This document shows positions 47,815 to 58,390 of a stretch of DNA of 64,000 bases, in pieces; position 1 is the stretch's first letter, and each line of letters opens with the position of its first letter. Made by a program: the position numbers and the translations under genes. The stretch comes from Camellia lanceoleosa. Lineage: Eukaryota; Streptophyta; Magnoliopsida; Ericales; Theaceae. The notes under the pieces are model-generated. The model had not been told where the DNA came from, searched no databases, and saw only the letters and a program-made list of their open reading frames with translations. The stretch is from contig JANUSC010000052.1 in NCBI GenBank assembly GCA_025200525.1, positions 248,001-312,000 on the forward strand, given 5' to 3'.

Positions 47815-48200
47815 TCAGTGCAAATTTGGCATGCGTGCATATTTATCAGATTCAAACAGATACCGAGTGCCGGTGTGTATACAGTGAACTACAACGTATG
47901 ATGTGTCAGCGTGTTTGAGTGGTTCAGTGCAAATTTGGCATGCGTGCATATTTATCAGATTCAAACAGATACCGAGTGCCGGTGTGTATACAGTGAACTA
48001 CAACGTATGATGTGTCAGTGTGTTTGAGTGGTTCAGTGCAAATTTGGCATGCGTGCATATTTATCAGATTCAAACAGATACCGAGTGCCGGTGTATATAC
48101 AGTGAACTACAACGTATGATGCGTCAGCGTGTTTGAGTGGTTCAATGCAAATGTAGCATGCGTGCATGTTTTCAGATTCAAACAGGTATCGGGCAATGGT
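47815..48200 (-). repeat. 109-bp tandem repeat in PMD intron 1, element B
   Basis: CAAATTTGGCATGCGTGCAT recurs at 47821, 47930 and 48039, with a diverged fourth copy at about 48148; the spacing is exactly 109 bp. Confidence 0.9.
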
Positions 48201-48999
48201 GTTTGCAGTGAAATACGGTGTGTGTCGTGGTTTGAGTGGTTCAAGGCTACCGTAGTGTGTGCACGTGTGAGTCTTAAACAGATAATCAGTTGCAAGTGCG
48301 TTTGTAATTGACTACAATGTACAGTATGTCAGAGTATCTGAACTAAGCAGTTAAAGAATGCAACCAGCTATGACAATTGGCAGTTTAAAGCATCCTACAT
48401 TGCAGAAAATAAAGCAGATAAAGAAGGTTACCTCGGAAGCACCGGAGGATAGATGGGAGGCAGGCTCACGTAGCAGGAGCTCGGGATCCAACGCCATGTC
48501 GAAACTCCTGAACTAGCGCAGTCCGTCGGGCGGTAGAACATGAATCGCCGGCCGGTAGGTCGCCGGGTCGAACGGGCGTTCGCTCAACGGGAGGAGCTCG
48601 ACCTCGGGATCCATCTCGTGATCCGAGGGAGTCCCACCACATGGAATGTCGTCCGCCATGTCGAGAATGATGAGAAATTGGTCGAGGAAAGAAAATCGGG
48701 TCGGAATACGAAGGGTCAACCGAAAAGTCAACCCCCGGGAGGGTGGAAAATGGCCGGGAAGGTCGGGATGTGAAAAGGCACGGAAATGAAAAGGAAATCA
48801 AGGGGAACAAGTCCCAAAAAGGTGAAAATAGCAAAAGGGGCGTCGAAACGAAGTTTCAATCGGTCCAAAATGTTCGAAACGCGATGAACTTCGCGAATCG
48901 AACGACGAAAAAGGCGCGAGAACGCAAAGAAATGAGGAAATGAGGAGAGAAAAGGGCCCTAGAGAGAGAGGGTCTGGTTTTTCGGCGGAGGAGAAGTGA

Positions 49000-49190
49000 A
49001 AGAATAGGGTTTCGAAACCCTATTTTAAAACACCCGAAGCGAAAAGTCGAATCTGCCCCGACTCAGCAACTTTTTGCCGTCGGCAACATTTTGTGCCAGC
49101 CGGCAGAATATTGCGCCGATGGAATTCTTTTTTGGCCGGTGGATAGCCGGTGGCCTCCTAGCCCGGCCGGTGGTGTTCCCACAGCCTTGT
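49000..49190 (-). promoter_or_regulatory. Putative promoter of the antisense PMD gene, element B
   Basis: A perfect 22-bp palindrome at 49003-49024 (arm AATAGGGTTTC) formed by two opposed teloboxes. Upstream on the minus strand, GCCGACGGCAA- and TGCCGGCTGGCAC-like palindromes (49075-49110) and several CACCGGC words repeat the LTR U3 composition. Same layout as element A 10560-10740. Confidence 0.5.
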
Positions 49191-49740
49191 TTAGGCAATA
49201 TGAGTTGTTTTTGGGTCTTCATAGCTTGAGAAAGTGCAAGAAAGTGTATCTCCGACGCTCAACCGGCCTCCGTTTTGACCTCGGACCACGTCTTCTGGGC
49301 GTGGCACTCAAATTCATGCAATGATTGTATCCTTTTGTATCCTTTTGTCTTTTACAAGATTCAAAAGTTGCCCCGTGTGCGTTGCACGCTTTCATCGCAC
49401 TATTTCGGTGCATTACATCACGCCGTCATGCGCCTCACAGTTGCATTGTTATGGACGTACTACACGCGTTGTAACACGCACCCCTTGCATTGTCATGCAC
49501 ATCCCTCATGTATTGTCATGCATTTTATTACAAGCGTTGTTATGCATTGTCATGCACCTCAATACATACATCGCTTCGCACATCATTCGTGTTGTCGTTG
49601 CCTCGCACATCATTTGTGTTGTCGTGCATCTCCTTATCTTGCATTAGCGTGCATTTCAAAAAACATGCATTGTCGCGCACTCGAGTTCACTTGCATTGTT
49701 TTACATTTCGTGGCATGCGTGTCTCATTTGCCTCATTTGC
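49191..49740. other. Element B region between PMD promoter and arrays
   Basis: GC/AT-mixed, with irregular short repeats of CATTGTCATGCA / TCGCACATCATT type (49480-49640). It includes a block shared with element A (near 10380-10490; 49200-49380). No gene is seen. Confidence 0.5.
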
Positions 49741-49742
49741 AT

Positions 49743-50790
49743 TAGCACGTGTGCCCCATTTTCATCGGCACGTGTGCCTCCTCACTTGCATTGGCACATG
49801 TGCCTCCCCATTTTCATCGACACGTGTGCCCCATTCTCATCGGCACGTGTGCCCCATTCTCATTGGCACGTGTGCCCCATCCTCATTGGCACGTATGCCT
49901 CCTCACTTGCATCGGCACGTGTGCCTCATTTTCATTGGCACGTGTGCCTCATTCTCGTTGGCACGTGTTCCCCATTTTCATCGGCATGCGTGTTTCATTT
50001 TCATTGGCACGTGTGCCTCATTCTCATTGGCACGTGTGCCCCATTTTCATCGGCACGTGTGCCTCCTCACTTGCATCGGCACGTGTGCCCCATTCGCATC
50101 GGCACGTGTGCCCCATTCTCATCAGCACGTGTGCCCCATTCTCATCGGCACGTGTGCCCCATTCTCATTGGCACGTGTGCCCCATCCTCATTGGCACGTG
50201 TGCCTCCTCACTTGCATCGGCACGTGTGCCTCATTTTCATCGGCACGTGTGCCTCATTCTCGTTGGCACGTGTGCCCCATTTTCATCGGCATGCGTGTTT
50301 CATTTCCATTGGCATGTGTGCCCCATTCTCATTGGCACGTGTGCCCCATTTTCATCGGCACGTGTGCCTCCTCACTTGCATTGGCACGTGTGCCTCCTCA
50401 TTCTCATCGGCACGTGTGCCCCATTCTCATTGGCACGTGTGCCCCATCCTCATTGGCACGTGGGCCTCCTCACTTGCATCGGCACGTGTGCCTCATTTTC
50501 ATTGGCACGTGTGCCTCATTCTCATCGACACGTGTGCCCCATTCTCATTAGCACGTCTGCCCCATTTTCATCGGCACGTGTGCCTCCTCACTTGCATCGG
50601 CATGTGTGCCTCATTTTCATCGGCACGTGTGCCTCATTCTCGTTGGCACGTGTGCCCCATTTTCATCGGCATGCGTGTCTCGTTTCCATCGGCACGTGTG
50701 CCTCATTCTCGTTGGCACGTGTGCCTCATTCCCATAGGCACGTGTGCCTCCTCATTTCCATTGGCATGCGTGTCACATTTTCGTTGGCAT
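49743..50790. repeat. Tandem array B1 with CACGTG (G-box) cores
   Basis: About 40 units of 23-27 bp, typical form ATTGGCACGTGTGCCCCATT. I count about 35 exact CACGTG hexamers; other units have CATGCG, CACATG or similar. The reading frames through it (up to 576 codons, continuing into the next array) are repeat translations, not a gene. Confidence 0.92.
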
Positions 50791-50839
50791 GCGTGTCTTC
50801 ATTTGCATTAGCATGCGTACCCCATTTGCATTGTCTTAC

Positions 50840-51412
50840 ATCCTTTTTATACACATTGCGTGCACGTGTGCATTGCTTTACTTATATGTGTTCAAGTTCC
50901 TTTATATACACATTGCGTGCATGCGTGCATTGCTTTACTTATATGTGTTCAAGTTCCTTTATATACACATTGCGTGCATGCGTGCATTGCTTTACTTATA
51001 TGTGTTCAAGTTCCTTTATATACACATTGCGTGCATGCGTGCATTGCTTTACTTATATGTGTTCAAGTTCCTTTATATACACATTGCGTGCACGTGTGCA
51101 TTGCTTTACTTATATGTGTTCAAGTTCCTTTATATACACATTGCGTGCATGCGTGCATTGCTTTACTTATATGTGTTCAAGTTCCTTTATATACACATTG
51201 CGTGCACGGGTGCATTGCTTTACTTATATGTGTTCAAGTTCCTTTTTATACACATTGCGTGCATGCGTGCATTGCTTTATTTATATGTGTTCAAGTTCCT
51301 TTTTATACACATTGCGTGCATGCGTGCATTGCTTTACTCACATGTGTTCAAGTTCTCTTTCCATACACATTGCGTGCATGCGTGCATTGCTTTACTCACA
51401 TGTGTTCAATCC
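50840..51412. repeat. Tandem array B2, 57-bp unit, ten copies
   Basis: ACACATTGCGTGCA recurs every 57 bp from 50851 to 51364. Some units carry TGCACGTGTGCA, others TGCATGCGTGCA. Because 57 is a multiple of three, all three frames stay open. Confidence 0.92.
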
Positions 51413-51873
51413 TACCATTTCTCTATGCACGACTTGCGTTGTCACGCACTTTCGATTGCGTTGTCATGCATGTTACTAACGGCATTGTACCTGTTAAGTT
51501 TGTTTTCTTTTTAGGCACGATATTATATGTACGGTTCATTTGAGGCCGGTGCAACCGGACGAGCCGCACAGGTATTGTATCCTCCGAGTGAAACGTATGG
51601 AGAATTGCATAATTCTCTTACATCCTTTCTGCATTGTAGTGTAGTCTGGTGTATGCTAGCTTATAACTGTCGCATGTGTGCTTCATTACAGCTCTCTTTG
51701 CATGATCATAAGTTATGCTCGGCTTCTTGCATTTTCAGTTGCATTTTGCCCCTGCCTTCGGGCGCATATCTTTGTTTGTCTTGCATGTTTGTCCAAGTCT
51801 TCGGCCTTGTCAAAATGGGTCATCTCTGGGCTTTGACATTCACTCCGGTCATTGTTATGACTTTCGAGTTCTG
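51413..51873 (+). other. Element B conserved end of interior
   Basis: Contains the block shared with element A (51540-51600). No gene is seen. Confidence 0.55.
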
Positions 51874-51886
51874 TCAAAGGGGCAAC
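51874..51886 (+). other. Polypurine tract of element B
   Basis: TCAAAGGGGCAAC directly before the 3' LTR; element A has TCAAAGAGGGGCAAC. Confidence 0.75.
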
Positions 51887-54800
51887 TATGACACCCATTT
51901 TTGGTATCCTCAAGACTTGGATGTCACCCGTTGAACACTCGGTGATTATCCATGTTTGTGTTCGTTTGGAGTTCGGAGTTCTCGGCTCGCACCTTGTCTC
52001 GGGATCTCGAACTTCATTGTTTTTGTGTCTGGTTTTGCACCAAACACTTGTGTTTTGCCTTGGAGGGGCGGGGGATGCCTCTTGAGGCACCCCCACACAC
52101 CTCCGGCAGTGGGTGGAGGGCACCGGCTGGTTTGTGTTGTCACCGGCAATTTATATTGCCGTTCGGCACTCTTTATTGCCGGTCGGCAGTCAATTTTGTC
52201 AAAATGACATTTTTGGCCAGCCGACTACTGTTCAGCTGCTTTTGGAGATATTTTGAAGCAATTTGTTTGGCATTTGTTCCCCTCCATACGTGTATGGAGG
52301 GATGCTCTTCTTGTTAGCTTTCTTGACAAGCTTTACAAGATTGGTTGCCTATAAGAGGAGCCCTCCTCTCTTGGCATTAGGGTTAGAGATTTTAGAGAGG
52401 AAAACATTGCTAGAAGCTCTGGTTCTAGGGTTAGAACTCATATACATTCTATCTCTATCTATTTCTCTCTTGAGTGTTCTAGGTGCATTTGTTCATAGTA
52501 TTGCATACAAACACCTACCATTACACCTTTCCTTGGCTATTGAGGTTCTAAGGGATTATTTGCAGAGTTTTGGGGCTGGTTTAAGCTCAAGGAGGCAGTT
52601 GGTCTTCCCTTTGTGAAGAAGGTCAACAAGGGTAAGAAACTAGTCCTTTATTCCCCATTTTTGCATCCTATTTCTACCTATCTTAGAGCTGTTTTTGTGT
52701 TTAGTGTATAACATAAAAAAGTTCTATTTTTAGGTCCTCTTGATTGTTTGTTAAGAGTGTTTTGTGCTTTGGGGAAGTTTGGCCCCTCTTAGGCCTTGAA
52801 AGGCCCCATCTTTGTGTTATTTTGGTGAGTTTCGAGACTTTGGTGTTTGGGCCTCTTCACCATTGAAATCTTGAGGGATTTCAGTGGTGGGGATGGTGCC
52901 TTGAAGTCTCCAAAAGGGGAGGGCCACCCCCTCTCCTTGTTGACCTTGAAAGGGACCATTTTTGGGCTTCTTGAGGGAGCCTATGTTAGAGTGTGTGTTG
53001 ATCATGTCTAGGCTGCATTTCATACTTATATTGCCATGTTATAGCTTTGTATTAAGTTGGTCTTGGTACACCATGCATGCTTAGCATACCTACCATGTAA
53101 TGCCTTGTAATTGCCTTAATATGCCTTAGGTTGTTAGCCTTTGTTCGAGCATGTTTTAGGCTTAGCCTTGTGAATATTTTTGTGCTTATTTTGCCATACT
53201 TTAGGCCTATCCATAGTTGTTTGGATCGATTTTGGCATGCTTAGTATAGCTCCTTTGCATTTGTGGCTTGTCGAGCTTGTATGCCTCAAGTATGTGAATG
53301 TGTAGCATGTGTTGATTGCATCATTTTGGTGGTTTGGAACCGTCCAACATATAATTTCAGTCCCTTTGGCATGCTCATATGCTTGCCTTAGTTGCCTCTT
53401 TGTTGCTTTGAGAGCATGTGTTGTATGCCCTATGTTTTGACCATGGTGCATGCCTTTGAATTTGAGCCACTTAGATGTCATCTAAGTAGTCCTTTGGCCT
53501 TGTTTTAACATGCTAAAAATCTGTTTTTTTAGTTGTTTAATGCATGCCATGTTTGTTGTGCTAAATGTGCTTCAAAGCTTCATGACTTGCCTCAAGTACT
53601 TGGACCATGCTTGCATGCTTATGCTTGTCTAATTTGGGTTGGTTTGGCACCACTTTTTGACATGATTTTAAAGCTTTTCATTCCATGCCAATTGTCCATG
53701 TTTAGCCTCTTGCAAGTGTGTTTGAGAGTTGCTTGTTTAATGCTTAGGTTTGTGCCTTAACATGTGCATGCGTGTGTGTGTGCTTAGCCTTCATTTTTGG
53801 GCACTTTGGCCACTGTTTTAGGCTTATTTAGAGTTGCCTAATTCATGTTTAAGTCCCTCTTTTATTTGGTTTGCATACTTGCCTTGCATGCTTGCTTGTA
53901 TGTTTGTATGAATGCCTTGCATTGTCCATGTTGCATGCTAGCCAACATGTCTAGGATTGCATTGCATTGTGCATGCTTGGCCTCTTGAAGTGAGTGTGAT
54001 AGAGGTTAGGCTTCCTTGTGTGATTGTATGGTTTGCATGCATTTGAAATTGAAAGTGCACACTCGATTCTTTGGGCCATCATGCATGGAAATACGTGATT
54101 GGTGGTCCGAGAATCGAGGCACATCCTCCCTTGAGTCATTAACATGATAGGGAGTGTGATTGGTGCATACATAGCTTGAATAGCATTGCCATGCAAGATT
54201 CTGCCCTCTGCTGGTGTGAGTTGTAGGTTCTGCAGACATTTTCAGCCGACCGGCAACATTTAGTGCCGACCGGCAATGTATTTGTGGCCGATAGTCTCAT
54301 TTGCAGCCGATGAGCACATCCTTCAGCCGGTGGTGTTCCCTTTCAGCCGGTGGTGATCCCCAGTATTCAGAGAGGCATCCCGAGACTTTGGCAGTCTTCA
54401 GAGGAGAAAAGCAGGGAAAACAGAGGCAGACTATGCATGGCAATACGATTCCGAGCAAATCCCGAGCATGCGCTACATCTGACCCGCTTCCCGAGGGCTT
54501 TACTGTTTTAATTAGATTAATTCGCTTAGTTAATTTAATTGATCTGTAATATTTAATTAGCTTGCGTAGTTAATTAATTTCTATATTCTTTTGGTCCCTC
54601 CGAGCGAGGGCAAATCTGTAATAAGTGTGTGTGAGTGGTGTGCATGTCTTCCAACCCCCACTTCTTTCTTCCCTTTTATTCACCCGCTTACGATGGTAGA
54701 TTAGGGCACGTTTATTTTAGCATACCTTATGCAATGCATGCGTGCATCTATACATTTGCCTTACATGCACCGGGCTCGGTACATCATACAAACCGCATTG

Positions 54801-55634
54801 TATCTTCAAATCTAACTTGAATACGTGTGTCGAATGTTTGCATTTCACATGCCATTTTAGGGTTAGCCGAGCCTATCCTAATCACATTCTGTATGCGATG
54901 CATTAGTCACTTAACATGAACTAGGACATGCATGTTTGCTAACTGGTTTATTGTTTTGGCAAGGAGTACGATGTAAGTATTTATGCTTTAGCATATCGCA
55001 TGCGTGTGAATGTTAACATGACAGTAGGCTTACCATGTGGCTAAGTGCTTATATGAGATAAACTGTTTGAATGCTTGTGGGTGAAGGTTGGATTGTTTGA
55101 GTTGGAAAAACTCGTTGAAATCCGTGTTTTAGCCTACTTGCGAGTATCAAATTCCAAAGCGCTTTTCAAAACAAATGGATATGCAATGCTTGTTTCCAAA
55201 TTAGGCAATCTAGTCTATACTTGTTTGCTGTGCGCATAACATAGTAATTCTAGGCTAATAACTGGAATAAGAACACATAACGTTTTCAAAATCGGATATC
55301 ATGGTTAGTAGAGGCCGGTCTTGGACCGGCGAAGAATGCTCATAAATGACCTTCCCCGATCGTACCCAAGCTCCCGAGCCAAGACAACTTTGGTGATGAC
55401 GGACACGTGGCCTTCGGCACCGAGTCAGGGTTTCCTAGATTTCCCATTTTAAAAAATATTTAGGTGACGACTCTGTATCTGACAAAGCATTCCATGTTTG
55501 GCACTACTTTTCAAAATCTGTTTTTTTCTCAAAACGATTTGCCAGAGTTGGACTCTTTGGTTCAGATTAGGAACCGCAACAAACAAAAAGGGGAGTCCGA
55601 ACTGTAGCCGAGGTCCCCCGCGGGCTTGTCTACA
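51887..55634 (+). repeat. Element B 3' LTR (about 3748 bp)
   Basis: Its start has decayed to TATGACACCC from TGTAGACACCCC; it ends GCTTGTCTACA. The G-box palindrome has lost two bases (about 52282-52304). Otherwise it matches the 5' LTR closely from about 52305 to the end. Confidence 0.9.
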
Positions 55635-55639
55635 CATGC
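55635..55639. repeat. Target-site duplication CATGC of element B, right copy
   Basis: Matches 36760-36764. Confidence 0.9.
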
Positions 55640-57120
55640 CGATCAGTAACAAATGCAATATCCCTTCCCGGAGTCAAAATAACAAATAACTTTGGCAAGA
55701 ACCAATGCCAATTGTCATAACATTCACTATCAACAATGGCAAAACATAACGGATGTAAACCTACAAACAAAATATATACACATTATTCGTAACAAATAAA
55801 AAAGATTACAAAACAAAAGTAAAACGCAAAGTATATGACATATAGCACCAACCATAGATAATTTTATCACTGTATTACTACAACAATTCAATAGCAACAT
55901 ACAACATATAGAATCAATGCATAATAAATTTATCACTGTATAAATATAAAAATTTAACAAAAGTATACAGCATAAATTTATCACTAATCGATTGACCATA
56001 CTCAATAATCAACACTCTCCAGTAACAAAAATCATAAAATTATCACTGTTTTAATAATAATAACAAATAGCAGCCAATAAACAATCTTTGTGTCTTCCTT
56101 TTAAGAAAGTTTTATCAAGCATAGGCCGACAATACTTGAAACCATGAATACATGCCTCAAAAGTGAAAAACAAGCATTTGAAATGTCTTCCTTTACTATC
56201 AATATCAAATTCCATATCAAAAACACTTCCCGGATTACAATCAATAGCGGCATCAACATACCAACGAAGATTGTCAAATGAAGATGAATAGTCACCAAAA
56301 CAACATTCCTTGTTTTTTCAACACCCATCCAAGCTCGCCGATAAGAAACTTCTGTTCCATAATAGTCCTTGAAATCACAAACCACCTCACTAACCGATGT
56401 CAAACCCTTATTACGAACCTCACTTGAAATTAGCCCACCAATCATACTTGAAATCATCCTAGTATGTTTAATTGCACGAAAAGAAGATCCACACGTATGA
56501 ACATCATCAAATTGTTTAATAACAAAAGCTTTATTAGAATTTTCCACTCTAGCATGCACACTCCATAAACATCCCAAATCAGCCCTTCTCTTACAATGAA
56601 TAGTGACACGATCCTTGTCATTCTTAACAAAATCAAAATCAAAACCGGAATGAATAGAATACTTTGACAACGCATCTCGAAATTCAACAACTCCTTGAGC
56701 AAACCTTTGACCCACTCCTTTTATACAATTAACCCACCAATCGGAGAGCAAAGGTTTCCGTTGATTTGAATAAAATGAAGGCAAAAAATCAGTTTCACAA
56801 ACAACACTACTACTACTACCAGCTTCATTATCACAAATCATATAACCTTCACCCAAAGAACAACACTTAACAAAAACATTAATACAATGAATATCACAAG
56901 AAAGTGCGAGTCCAACCATAACCTCCAAATCCTCTTCACTTTGCAGACCATAACAAGAATGTCCAAGCATTGAATATGATATATTCAAAGAACTACCAAC
57001 TAACTCACTTCACTTTGCACACAATTTATATACTAAATCCTTGAAATTAAATCCATCATTATACTTGATAACCAATGTCTCACCTCTAAACTTGCACATA
57101 AGAAACAAAGAATTTTCCAT
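55635..57120 (-). pseudogene. MULE transposase, N-terminal half (split gene)
   Basis: ATG at 57118-57120. The N-terminal 90 or so residues look like a PB1-type fold (K-F-R-G-E-T ... K-Y-N-D-G-F) with TGA replacing a Trp codon near 57009. Then follows the MuDR N-terminal zinc domain (F-V-K-N-D-K-D-R-V ... C-K-R ... C-L-W ... H-T-C), a frameshift near 56330, and the start of the catalytic core (F-E-A-C-I-H-G-F-K-Y-C-R-P-M-L-D-K-T-F-L-K-G; the Asp is the first of the triad). An AT-rich intron of about 300 bp ends with TTTGTAG at 55761. The next exon, 55760-55640, has G-L-H-P-L-C-F-A-I-V-D-S-E and stops at V-T-D-R-H, the second Asp motif, where element B enters. Confidence 0.88.
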
Positions 57121-58312
57121 CACTATAAATCTTGCAACAAACAACAATTATATTTTAGCAAACAACTCAAACAACCTAAAACAAAATCTAATACAATGAT
57201 AAAATTATCAACCAACTCAAACACATCAAAAAACCAACAGTGATAAATTTAACAATTAACACTACCAAAGACCAAGAGCATGAACAGTGAATAAGGCTTA
57301 CACTTATTGGACATGGTAACTCGATTTGAATCTTACCACTATATTATGCAGCTTTTTCATCTCCTATTCCTATACTCACTAATAAATTTATCAGTGTTGA
57401 AAAAGTTAATTAACAACACCCTCAAACTACTTAGTGATAAAATTATCACTATAGAAAATCACAAACTAGCACCTGTGTTCAACAAAAACAATTTCGTACC
57501 CAAAAAAAAATAATAATAATCTAATATTCATTACATATACATATCTCAAAGCTTTCAATATCATGATCAAAATACAAACTCAATCGCAGAAAGAACAGAA
57601 TAACAACAATATCACAAACAAAATCAAAATCACAAACTCAAACTAAAAAACACCAAAACATCAAAATTGAAATCAAAATCAAACATACCAGTCGAGCTCC
57701 CTCCACAAAATCGCAAATCACAAAATCTAACTATACACCAAACATGAAATCACAAAACACGAAGATTCACAGATTTATAAGAAGCAAATCACAAACCGAG
57801 CTCCCTCCACGAGATCGCAAATCGCAAAATCCAAATATACACCAAGCGTGAAATCACAAATTATGAAACTCCACAATAATACATTAACAAATCGCGAAGT
57901 TCCATAGAAATCCAAATCACAAACCCAAACCCAAACCCAAACTCACATCACAGTATTTTGATGGCAAAAATCAAATAGAAACGCGCCAAAACAGGGGAAA
58001 ACAAAACAGGGGTAAAACAGGTACAAAAAAAAAGACTCCAGGACCTATTGGTGCACAACATCAATATTTAGGACTAAGAAAGAAATAACTATAAAAAGTA
58101 GGATCGGCCAATAAAAAACCCAAAGAAAAAAGGGAAGGTGTGGTCGTGATCGTGACTGATCTCAAAGAAAGAGAGATATAAAGAAGAAGTAAGGTGTAAG
58201 GAAATGTGAGAAGATAAATGAGTATAGGATTTTTAAGTCTATTTAAAAGATTTGAAAATTAAATAAAATACACACTTTTCAAAAATGATTTGTAAGTAAT
58301 TTGCCCTTAAGA
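57121..58312. other. MULE sequence upstream of the transposase
   Basis: AT-rich, no gene. Palindromic ATAAATTTATCA-type motifs at about 57198, 57240, 57384 and 57431. Two similar blocks with GAGCTCCCTCCAC (about 57694 and 57799) mark a short duplication. Probably promoter and terminal region of the MULE. Confidence 0.55.
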
Positions 58313-58390
58313 AAACTGCGTAAGGCTTCCAAATGAAGAAGGCTCAATTGTTAAGGTCTATGTATATTTACAAAAAGAAGGCTCAATAAG
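58313..58390 (+). repeat. Direct repeat bracketing the MULE, right copy
   Basis: Same orientation as 31794-31872. Confidence 0.75.

Larger units (their letters stand above)
45316..48659 (-). pseudogene. Antisense plant mobile domain (PMD) gene in element B, six exons, broken
   Basis: Exons by eye (minus): 48659-48432, 47751-47114, 46864-46704, 46617-46059, 45970-45873 and 45588-45316, with GT...AG introns. Exon 1 starts M-A-D-D-I-P. Exon 2 has W-W-D-T-T-D-S-F-H-L, G-D-M-T-M-T-P-Y-D-F and F-L-M-F-L-F-G-T-T-I-F-A-D. Exon 3 ends F-F-R-R-Y-F-D-T-I-T-P-A-E and exon 4 begins I-T-W-Q-P-W, as in the PMD family. Exon 6 codes an Asp/Glu/Ser-rich tail ending S-R-K-R-T-R-T-D, a possible nuclear signal. 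Lesions: TAG in exon 1 (48515-48513), a frameshift after F-A-D-R-E near 47250, a frameshift in exon 3, and TAG at the start of exon 6. Most of these sites are intact in element A. Confidence 0.82.
36765..55634 (+). mobile_element. Element B: complete non-autonomous Tat/Ogre-like LTR retrotransposon, plus strand
   Basis: An 18.9-kb element with long LTRs, CATGC target duplication, primer-binding site, polypurine tract and the same interior plan as element A: leader, reduced Gag (intact here), purine-rich block, antisense PMD gene, and tandem arrays before the 3' LTR. No pol domains were found between 42228 and 51886. It sits inside the MULE transposase gene; removing it and one CATGC restores a continuous frame there, so insertion was clean. 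Confidence 0.9.
31900..58150 (-). mobile_element. Decayed MULE with ULP-like gene (Kaonashi-type), interrupted by element B
   Basis: Left part about 31.9-36.76 kb, right part 55.64-58.15 kb. It carries a mudrA-type transposase (minus) and a Ulp1-like cysteine peptidase (plus), convergent. MULEs that carry ULP-like genes are known (Kaonashi elements). Terminal inverted repeats could not be placed: only weak similarity is seen between about 31918-31985 and the complement of 57990-58080. Borders are approximate. Confidence 0.65.

Noticed and set aside
49749..51479. Open frame of 576 codons across arrays B1 and B2
   Set aside because: It only translates tandem repeats; other frames are open for the same reason, and composition (His/Cys/Ser cycles) follows the DNA unit.
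3037..55634. Elements A and B as an inverted segmental duplication of the locus
   Set aside because: They have different target duplications, different flanks and clearly diverged interiors, so they are independent insertions of related elements.
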